This document shows positions 55,826 through 64,000 of a DNA stretch of 64,000 nt, one piece after another. The stretch covers positions 852,001 through 916,000 of the forward strand of contig BROG01000109.1 of NCBI GenBank assembly GCA_030159075.1. Reading direction: 5' to 3'. This DNA is from Atrina japonica (lineage: Eukaryota; Mollusca; Bivalvia; Pterioida; Pinnidae). Under the pieces are notes generated by a model. The model worked only from the letters and a program-made list of their open reading frames with translations. It did not search any database and was not told the origin of the DNA. The position numbers were made by a program, and so were the translations under genes. Each line of letters starts with the position of its first letter. Positions within the stretch are counted from its first letter, which is position 1.

Positions 55826-56500
55826 TGAAAGATATGTCACCATGACAAATTCTGACATTTTGTTTTAATTAATTTCGGACTTTAAAATCATTTTATTTCT
55901 ATTTTCATGTGCATTATTTAATTCAAATTGACAGCTTGTTTACACTTATCTTATTTACCTGTGCTAAGATTTAGTGACACTGTGAACAATAGGTTTAATT
56001 ACGCAATAGACTCACTTCCCGGGTAAAATGACTCCAAGTATAATTGTTTGTTCTGCAAGACCCTTAGATAATTGTTTCAGATTATGTCTTTATGTACATC
56101 GACTTCAGATTTATATTGTTTTTACTTTGTAATTAATCTTACACCTGTCAACACATGTCAACCTTTTTCTTATCCTGAAATAATCGTCTAAATTCTCTTA
56201 AATACTGATGTAAAATTCAATTCCCCAGTTCGTAAATCAGACACACTACTGATAACACCGACTCGTTACTTTGCTTTGGAGACCACGTATACTACTGGTC
56301 ATATATCCAATTTGCCTTCTTTTTTCATCCAGGACTTATTATTTTTAGTTAAAATTTTGGACTTATTATTTCTTACTCATCATTTCGGACTATTCGCATT
56401 AATTGCTATTTGTTGTGATTAACTAATCCATCGTTGCGGCTTCACAACAACTTATAAAGTGTTCTTCCTGGAGTTGTATTTTGGGGGACCACAGGGAATA
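55826..56500. other. unannotated AT-rich DNA
   Basis: Two short near-copies of (G/T)GGACTTATTATTT occur near 56332 and 56358. Nothing else recognised. Confidence 0.45.
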
Positions 56501-56501
56501 C

Positions 56502-56588
<87 letters not shown>
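56502..56588. repeat. (CT)n microsatellite
   Basis: About 87 bases of pure CT on the plus strand. Confidence 0.99.
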
Positions 56589-56590
<2 letters not shown>

Positions 56591-57710
56591 TACGGTCCAC
56601 AGCGCCACGTTACTTTACGGCCCCACAGCGCCACATCGACTCTTACTCTTCTTCTCGCCAACATTCCCTCACCCCGGTCGTTGCAACGCAACAGCAGATA
56701 CGGCTCCAGCGACACCGTCACATACGATCACGTCAAATCCCGACGACACAAAACCCGTTGTGATAATTGGTGGAGAAATCCTAAGGGTAAATCAACGCCC
56801 GGAGTCACTGCATATATTTTCCAGTGGCTAGGATCCAGGACCTCTAGCTAAACGAACTAAGCGAGTTTCCCCAGCGCAACAGCCCAACGATGGACTACTA
56901 TCCGAGGATAAACCGAGAACAACATCATTTAAGCACAACATGCTTCATGTGTGATATGACTGGACATCTTGTGAAATCATGTACATCAGACGAAAAACAC
57001 AAATCCAAAGCAAACCATGTACGTGACGTGACAGAAACAGATTACAAAAATATTTTGACAGAAAATAATTTTAAAGAGAACTTCCTTTTAACAATATCAG
57101 AAACGGAGCTCTGATGAAATTTATGGACACCTCAAGATCTATAAAAATGGAACTATCTAAAACAAAACAAAATTTAAATTCGTGTCAGGACCAAATCAAA
57201 GAACTTGTGACGCAACTTGAACTCAAAGACAGTGAATTGGATTATACGAAAAGAGAACTTAAGATTCAACAAGAAACATCGGACAAAGAAATCAACAATC
57301 TCCATCTCCAACTAGAAACTGTTAATTCAAAACCAGACTTATCTATGCAAGCAAAACTACAGGACCTGGAGGCGAACCTTAAAACGACCACTTTTATTCA
57401 GAAATTGGCTACAGACCGCGTGAAGGAACTAGTACTGCGTGATCATGATAATTCATTGACAATCGACGACCTCACAAATAAAATTACAACCTCAGAACAA
57501 CAAAATCAAAAACTACTGAACATTATTTCAACGTCAGAACAACAAAATCAAAAAACTACAGAACATCATTTCAACGTCAGAACAACAAAATAAAAAACTA
57601 CTGAACATTATTTCAACGTCAGAACAACAAAATAAAAAAACTACAGAACCATTATTTCAACGTCAGAACAGCAAAATAAAAAACTACAGAACATTATTTC
57701 AACGCTTAAT
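56589..57710 (+). pseudogene. decayed zinc-knuckle and coiled-coil protein, ORF1-like
   Basis: Several frames on one strand read like pieces of one protein. First comes PVVIIGGEILRVNQRPESLH near 56750-56815. Next is AKRTKRVSPAQQPNDGLLSE (near 56845-56905). A shifted frame at 56890-57114 then contains CFMCDMTGHLVKSC, a CX2CX4HX4C zinc knuckle. Finally 57114-57593 encodes about 160 residues rich in Glu, Lys, Gln and Leu, typical of a coiled coil. Zinc knuckle plus coiled coil suggests ORF1 of a non-LTR element or a gag-like protein. Indels break it in at least three places, and no RT follows directly. Domestication is not supported. Confidence 0.55.
57496..57710 (+). repeat. 42-bp coding-derived tandem repeat
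   Basis: About five copies of a 42-bp unit (TCAGAACAACAAAATCAAAA, ACTACTGAACATTATTTCAA, CG). In frame the unit encodes 14 residues (SEQQNQKLLNIIST), exactly two heptads of coiled coil. From the second copy on, single-base changes in A runs shift the frame. Confidence 0.85.
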
Positions 57711-58007
57711 CAATCAAGAAAAATAGTTTGCGCTAGGTGTTTGTGTGTGTGTGTTTGTGTGATTTGTAAGTGCAACAGGAAAGGAGAGGATTAAGTTGTA
57801 GTAGAAGGTCCTTAAACATTTAATAATGTGTTATTAATAGATGACATTATATTATTTTCGTTTTACTTTTCAGATGAATAATTTTAAGAATTGAGTGTTC
57901 TTCATTAAATTCAATTTCCACTGTTCATACCCGTATGAAGTTTTCCATTCGGCAGATTTATGAATGAAGAAAATAGTTCATAGTTCTTTTATTTGGAATT
58001 CATTAAA
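57711..58007. other. possible 5' UTR/promoter of the SLC16-like gene
   Basis: About 300 bp between the decayed coiled-coil frame and the ATG at 58008. It contains a short GT run near 57745. No promoter element can be named with confidence. Confidence 0.3.
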
Positions 58008-58053
58008 ATGGCGACTCCAGTGGACAAAGGATATTCTTGGGTAATTCTGTTTG
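58008..58053 (+). CDS. monocarboxylate-transporter-like protein, first coding exon
   Basis: ATG at 58008 in a good context (AAAATGGCG) opens MATPVDKGYSWVILFG, and the exon ends with one base of the next codon before the consensus donor GTAAGT at 58054. P-x-D-x-G-(Y/W)-x-WV-(I/V) just before the first membrane segment is the N-terminal signature of the SLC16 family. These proton-linked transporters move lactate, pyruvate and related acids across the plasma membrane. Molluscan members often start this short. I found no second exon before the right edge of the window, so the rest is either beyond 64000 or missed. With 15 residues the call rests on the motif plus the splice donor. Confidence 0.6.
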
Positions 58054-58139
58054 GTAAGTAGTTCAGGATGATAATTGATATTTCTACTGTTACGCTGATA
58101 TCAGTATTGACTGCAACTGCAGAAAACGAGTAGTCGTGT

Positions 58140-58300
58140 CTTTGATAGAATGATCGGCTCACAAGCACGGGGTCCCGGGTCCGATCTCCTGGTCATATCT
58201 AAGACGTATGAATATTATAACTGTTTCTTAGCCAAAAGCTCGGTATAAGAATTAAAATCAAAGAACAATCAGTGCATTGGAATATATACATTTCATACTA
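58140..58300 (+). mobile_element. SINE fragment, possibly family C
   Basis: ATCGGCTCACAAGCACGGGG, GTCCCGGGTCCGATCTCCTG, GTCATATCTAAGACGTATGA and TAGCCAAAAGCTCGGTAT resemble the middle of family C, with a degraded box B. Confidence 0.45.
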
Positions 58301-58447
58301 TAAATTTCCAGTCTCTTGACAATCAGTTAAATAAGTACAGAGCCTCACTTAAGAGACCACCTCACTAATAAGACCACTTTGAGTCAGAAAGGTGGTCTCA
58401 ATAGTGAGGTTCCACTGTAATTTACACTGATATATGCCAGTAGTGAG

Positions 58448-58730
58448 AGCCGGCCTGGTTCAGTCGGTAGCGCGCTCGACTCTTGATCGTGAGGTCGAGT
58501 CCAGCCGGCGGCAGGTCGGTTTCCTGTCCTTCGGACTGAGACAGTAAAAACCGAGGTCCCGTGTCACAGTAGGTCCCGGCACGTTAAAGAGCCCTCACTG
58601 GTCAATGGCCGTAAGTGCCGAGCATAGGCCAAAATTTGAAGCCTTTCACCGGCATTTGGTGACGTCTCCAAATGAGTGACAGATTCGTGAGTGGGACGTT
58701 AAACAACAATAAACAAACAAACAAACCAGT
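58448..58730 (+). mobile_element. SINE family B, copy 3 (best preserved)
   Basis: Complete: head GAGCCGGCCTGGTTCAGTCG, GTAGCGCGCTCGACTCTTGA, T-arm GAGGTCGAGTCCAGCC; body ACCGAGGTCCCGTGTCACAG, GTAAGTGCCGAGCATAGGCC and CACCGGCATTTGGTGACGTC; tail GAGTGGGACGTTAAACAACA, then AATAAACAAACAAACAAAC. The head is tRNA-like with a possible CTCTTGA anticodon loop. Confidence 0.92.
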
Positions 58731-58739
58731 AATGAAAAC

Positions 58740-59625
58740 ACAAACTGGAAGTATTTTATATCCCCATATTATTTTCAGATCTGTAAAACATATAAAGCTA
58801 AAAAAATTAATAGCATACAATCAAGCAAATGAATTAGATGCTTTTTGGACAGTACGGATATTGAAATTGATAAATCTTTAAAAATGGATGAATTTTATGA
58901 AGGAAGGACACTCACAAATATAAAAAATCCATTTTGTAAGGAAGCACTTAGTTACTTAGCAACCTTAAAAGTGTTGCAAAACATTTCAGGTCCTTCCGAA
59001 ATTCTGACTACACCAGTATGGCATAACCCCCTTATCAAAATTGGAGGTTCTGAAATATTTGCAAATTTTGGTATGACAGATGAATTATTAATATTGGAAA
59101 CCTTTTGGATCCAGATGAATTTTTTTTCTTTCGAACAAGTTAAAGCAAACCGTAACCTCCAATGTCCATTCACAACATTTTTAGGTGTCAAACATGCAAT
59201 ACAAGCCAAGTGGCCGTCAATATTTCATTACCCCTACCCATGTAAAACTCTGGGTCCAGAAAGACCGAACCATATTAAAATTGTGTGTATAGATAAAAAA
59301 GGCACCAAAGCTATTTATAACTTCTTTAATAAAAATTGCATGTATATTGAACATATAAATTATCAATCAAAATGGGAGAACATTTTACAGCAAAACAGTG
59401 GAAAAGAAAAAATTCAAATATTTTTAAGGTAGCAATAGATTCCAAATTAAATATGGTTTCAATACATAATTGTACAGCGCATTATTGCAATTAATAAACT
59501 ATTATTCCATATGAATATTAGAAATGATGCAATATGTTCTTTTTGTAAAGCGCAACAGGAAACCATAACACATCCTCTGTTTTTGAATGCGACAGTATCA
59601 GAAACCTGTGGAGAAGGTTAGAATT
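58740..59625 (+). mobile_element. L1/Tx1-like LINE ORF2, C-terminal remnant
   Basis: An open frame of 195 codons (58845-59432) carries TPVWHNPLIKIGGSEIFANF, the segment that follows the RT in L1-type ORF2 proteins (PLW.N..IKIGGK). A decayed continuation at 59450-59620 reads RIIAINKLLFHMNI and NDAICSFCKAQQETITH, the C-terminal CxxC...H motif of the same clade (C.FC..E.ETI.H). The RT core and endonuclease are missing, so the copy is 5'-truncated and dead. The long open stretch suggests a fairly young insertion. Confidence 0.8.
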
Positions 59626-59725
59626 CTGGGTAAATGAGAATAACACTAATAACTTACCTTTTAAATGTACTATATCTGTTTGATTCATACAAGCACAAAG
59701 CCATTAATATTTGTACTGTTTTAAT

Positions 59726-59830
<105 letters not shown>

Positions 59831-61585
59831 TTAATGCAGAATCTCAAAAAAGGCAGTTACTTTTGATGACTGCAAAAATATCTTCAGGACTATTATGTCA
59901 CTGAAAAACTAAGGTACAATATCAAGGATGAACACGACAAATTTAAAGGCCCATGACCGGCTAATATTGAAGTACATGAAATATCGTAAAAAAATCTCCG
60001 ATTCACACATTATATAATTTAAAGACATGCTGATCAAAACTAGTGCACACATACACTGCAATTATTCAGAAAGCTATAACAACAACGTGATACAAACACG
60101 ATCGCACGTGTACCGTTCACTGCTGTTACATCGATACGGAAAGCATGCCAAACATGAATATACGTCAAAATATGGGAAGTATTTTATCGAAAACTGCAAT
60201 TATTCATTTTCCTAAATAAAAATATTGTATTTCTATACATATACTTTTATCATTTTCAAGTTAAACAGATAAAAACAAAAGAATGTATTGGTATTCTCCG
60301 ACCAGTTTGAGACTCCACGATTGAACAGAGGTGTTCTATAAATAGCCTTGACAGACTGAGGTTGCTTCAGGGGAAATTCCAAGAAGGGTGGCAAATTATT
60401 AATTTGTTTTCAGCTTCGTTTCCTTCCTCAAAGCATTTCAATGCTCTATTTCTGTTCCTTAACGTACAGTACAATTTCTTTATCGATTCTATCTCTCTTC
60501 TTTTTCTGTGTTTTTGTGTTTTGTTTGTTTGCTACCTGTATGACAACGTGTTTACGTCTTTGTGGAATGTTGGTAAACTCGGACCCATCTCAATTCGTGC
60601 CCATCTCAACTCGTATCCTCTTTGGCTAAGCCATGCCTACGATTGACTGACTCGTTACAAAAACAATTGGAAGAGTCGTACCCATCGTTTTACTAATTTG
60701 TACACAATAACGAAGGAATTATGGTTACACCGATTACTTAGTTCTCAAGCACATAGAAAAACTACCTGGGCTCGATCATTATTCTACGTAGGAATCATGA
60801 ATACCCGTTACGCTTTTTCGGTTTGTTCCATTCCGTACACTTTTGTCGGAATATTTAGTGTTTATATCATGTGACCTCAACAGAATGTCGGGCAAGATCC
60901 CCTCCGGTTTCGTAACATTAACATTGACATATTCAATGATATTGTGTCTCAGTTCTTCTCCTGGGATTTAATTGTTGATAGATGTTGGAATCCTTTCTTT
61001 TAACGACTACAAGTGCCGTCACTTCCTTGAAGGCTGCTTTTCACATCTGGCATCTAGCACGGCATGGTATCTAGATTCCTGGTCATATATATAAGATAAA
61101 ATCTTTAACAGGAAGTTCTCTGAAGTTGCATACTATTATGAGAAACGGTAACAGAATCAACTCTAAAAAGGTTTATTGACCCATACCAGTAGGAAAAATT
61201 ATCCGTTTTCCAAATAACATTTTTACGGATCTAGAACATAGAAAAGGATTTTCTACCATAGAAAAATAACCCAAGTATATTTTCACAATAGAAAAAAAAA
61301 TCAACAGTTAATAATAACCATGTCGAACAAGTTACACGTGTTTAGGTAGGCTGAAATTATAGCTATATACATGGCAATTGTGTGATGTTTGCAAGCAGTG
61401 CAATTTCGTTTGAAAATTACGACGTTTTCGATGGCATAAAAAGTTTACAACGCGCAATTCCTTAAAGGTTCCTCTAAAACAACTAAGTACAAATTGACAC
61501 GACAATTTTCTCTCCTGTCATATAAACAACTGAAAAATCCGACAAAGTGATTCCTAAATTTGCCATGTAAACTGTAAACAAACAG
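59831..61585. other. unannotated DNA, 1.8 kb
   Basis: I looked here for further exons of the SLC16-like gene and saw none. The 94-codon frame at 60362-60646 is hydrophobic but lacks SLC16 motifs or clear splice sites. CCATCTCAATTCGTGCCCAT (near 60585) recurs in inverted, diverged form near 62290-62400. Confidence 0.4.
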
Positions 61586-61961
61586 TATAGGTAGCCATAT
61601 CGTCGTAAAACCACGGTCCGGATTCGCTATGCTCTTTCCTACCCGAAGTTTCATGTGCCCGAAATCACTCGTGCATATTTTTATTATTCATTAAGTCTCA
61701 ACCAATGCGAGTAAACGGTGCTCGCGCATTCGTCAGCTAATCAGATCGAGGCTATTAAACAATTTCAGAATTGTATTAGATCAACGGACTTCGCGATAAC
61801 TTCCGTTGCCGATCACAACTACTGTGATTGGATAAATTGAACACACATACTCCTTTATAAATATTCATTAGCTACGAGTGATTTCGGGTACATGAAACCA
61901 CGGGTAGGCAAGTGCATAGCGATTCCGGACCGTGGTTTTACGACTATGAGGGCGCCTATCT
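61586..61961. mobile_element. palindromic MITE family M6
   Basis: A 376-bp element whose outer arms, about 100-120 bp each, are near-perfect inverted repeats. The left arm has TCGTAAAACCACGGTCCGGA, CGCTATGC, CCTACCCG and CCCGAAATCACTCGT; the right arm is the complement. The central 150 bp is not palindromic. Only one copy is present here. Flanks are AT-rich, so the target duplication is unclear. Confidence 0.82.
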
Positions 61962-62907
61962 ATATAAACATCTATGCACATTCGGGGGTTCTAAATTTCT
62001 TTGTTTTCAAAACCAAAATCAAATCGCCAAAAGCACTTTACCTTACATCCATATAACCTGGCGAGATGTAGTGTCGTCAAAAATTGAGTAGAATCATCAG
62101 CAAGATAATCAAAAGGTTAATCCGCCTATCACTTTTGTGAAGTGGACAATACCTTTGTCAGCGAAGTACTTCTGAAGCCAATTCATTTCCACAGATAGTT
62201 GTATGTCAATTCAATACCGAACGGCATTATGGTAATTACCTTGTTGGTAAATACATGTATACTTTCATAAATAATTCTACAATTAAACAGGAGATGGGCA
62301 CGAATGAGTGAATCGATGGGCACGAGTCAGCTAAAACATGAGTACGAGTCAACAAATTCACGTAGGTACGAGTTGTGATGGATACGAGATAACAATAACC
62401 TATATGTTGAACTCGTTCATTTGAGGTTGCCTTGAATATTACGCAACTCCGTTTGTATTTATTGTCGTTACGAGTAAAAATCATTATTTAATCCTCAATC
62501 TCAGATTACTAGAAAACAGAGAATCACTCAGAAGCGTAATTAAAGGGAAGATGATAACTTTTTATAAACATTTTCAAAGCATATTGCCATTTAAATCAAA
62601 ATTAACAACCTTACTGAGCGTAAATCGCCGGTCATTGGTCTTTAATGAAACATGGCAAGTTTTGCATAACATACTATCTGTTTAAATAAAAAAATACAAG
62701 GTTACTTAGTCAATTATACTTCTGTAAAAACTGTAAAAAATATCTAATGTCATAACTGGAGAATGTCTGTGAAATCAATATTTGTTATAATACCAAAATC
62801 GTGTTGACGTGAGGTTGTCCAGTTTTGATTATGTAATTGGTATATATGGGTGTATATGATCACCCTTAAGTAATGTTATCTCTAAATAGTATTTATACAT
62901 GTACATG
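61962..62907. other. unannotated DNA
   Basis: It contains ACGAGTCA/ACGAGTTG motifs repeated irregularly near 62290-62400 and a low-copy segment near 62080-62125 (see 22455-22530). No gene seen. Confidence 0.4.
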
Positions 62908-63050
62908 TGTTTGTCTGGGTATGTAGGTGCATGTGTGTATATGTGTATGTCTGGGTATGTAGGTGCATGTGTGTATATGTGTATGTCTGGGTATGTAGGT
63001 GCATGTGTGTGTATGTGTATGTCTGGGTATGTAGTTGTATGTGTGTGTAT
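62908..63050. repeat. 36-bp minisatellite
   Basis: Four tandem copies of a 36-bp unit, GTGTATGTCTGGGTATGTAG followed by GTGCATGTGTGTATAT. Confidence 0.95.
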
Positions 63051-63762
63051 GTACATGTACATGTATCATAACCATAGCACAGATAAGCAATGCTACCTCA
63101 AAGTAATACTTATTAATGTATTCCACTGAATGGTTTACACGTGTATAATGGTGCAATGTACAAGTAACATCTGAACTAAAAAATACATATGAAATAAATA
63201 AATAAATTTTATACCGGCAAACAGAGCCTAAATGATATTGAATTAAACATTACAAATTTATGCTATCTATTTATTGAATATGAAAAAGGTAAACACACAC
63301 TGTATGATGTATTTTTAAATTATTAACTTCAATTGAACCCAGAATTACAAACTCCATTTTATGTACTTGTATATGTGTATGTATGTGAATATATATGTGT
63401 GTGAAGGATATTCTGTGAGCAAAAATTGTTTACGCGTGTTTATGTATGTGTCAGTCTGGTTTAATGCAATTTATTTATGGCAATTATGTGTCTGTTTAAG
63501 TTTGACGCAATGTATATGTGTCTACATGTTTTGTCTTTAAACCTTCAGGGAGCCTGGATCTGTGAGGGTATGTGTCATATGCATGTCAAAAAACAAAAAC
63601 AAAACAAAAACAAAAAAAACAACATATAAAGCTGTTTGTCTTTTACATTTAATCAGAGTGAGAAGAAATTTAATTAACTTCCATAAGAAACTTTTATTTC
63701 GCTTATATCAATAATGAAGCACTTTACAAACTCTACAATTTGCTAGAAGTAGTTGTTCAAAT
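63051..63762. other. unannotated AT-rich DNA
   Basis: GT-rich stretches (near 63365-63405) and an A-rich run near 63590; no gene or exon recognised. Confidence 0.4.

Positions 63763-63852
<90 letters not shown>
63763..63852. repeat. (TA)n microsatellite
   Basis: A TA tract of about 90 bases. Confidence 0.99.
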
Positions 63853-63854
<2 letters not shown>

Positions 63855-64000
63855 GAATAAATCAGAAACACCTGTAGAACATTGTTTTCCTATCAGGAGA
63901 TGCTTGCTCAAATCAACAAGTTTGTGTAGATAACGTTTATCTATATATGCTTTGTTTTATTAACAATGCATTTACATCTGTATATTTCCATGACGATCTT

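Noticed and set aside
56459..56851. Leu/Ser repeat proteins across the CT tract
   Set aside because: The frames are created by the (CT)n microsatellite. Only the part after it contributes plausible remnant peptide.
60362..60646. Second exon of the SLC16-like gene
   Set aside because: Hydrophobic but without SLC16 sequence features and without matching splice phase or good splice sites.

Overview
The window looks like nuclear DNA of an invertebrate animal, most likely a bivalve mollusc. It is AT-rich and gene-poor. Its genes are split by GT-AG introns, and it is packed with microsatellites, tRNA-derived SINEs, palindromic MITEs and 5'-truncated retroelements. Several repeats are of types I associate with bivalve genomes: the AGCTCACCTG element, the SINEs ending in a GTGGCGTAAAACAA-type tail, and an NHL/TRIM-type propeller gene. 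The species cannot be named from sequence alone.

Host genes. (1) Plus strand, 2727-7591: the last three coding exons of a four-pass MARVEL-domain membrane protein. (2) Minus strand, 16007-16870: a single-exon beta-propeller like the C-terminal part of molluscan TRIM/NHL proteins. (3) Minus strand, 36549 to 26513: a complete three-exon aquaporin of 300 residues, AQP4-like, with Asn-Thr-Ala in place of the second NPA box and a first intron of 8.8 kb. (4) Plus strand, 58008-58053: a probable first coding exon of a monocarboxylate-transporter-like (SLC16) gene whose remainder is not visible. A decayed zinc-knuckle/coiled-coil reading frame (56589-57710) is probably retroelement-derived.

Mobile DNA. 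The large aquaporin intron holds a Penelope-like reverse-transcriptase fragment, two minisatellites, a SINE and a family of small repeats containing type I hammerhead ribozymes. Three of those ribozymes form a tandem, retrozyme-like array (32960-33480), and one with a fully paired stem I lies in the sense orientation of the aquaporin pre-mRNA (30010-30055). About fourteen fragments share the 3' end of the Penelope-like element. Next to the propeller gene is a 371-bp miniature LTR element (15611-15981) whose LTRs contain a tRNA-like Pol III promoter and which keeps a Lys-type primer-binding site and a polypurine tract. Three SINE families, two LINE 3' ends (Jockey/RTE-like and L1/Tx1-like), at least eight MITE families and one 2.2-kb TIR element fill most of the rest.

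The host genes appear unrelated in function. The coherent biology of the window is the set of interacting retroelements: SINEs sharing a LINE tail, hammerhead repeats beside Penelope-like elements, and minisatellites arising inside or beside retroelements.
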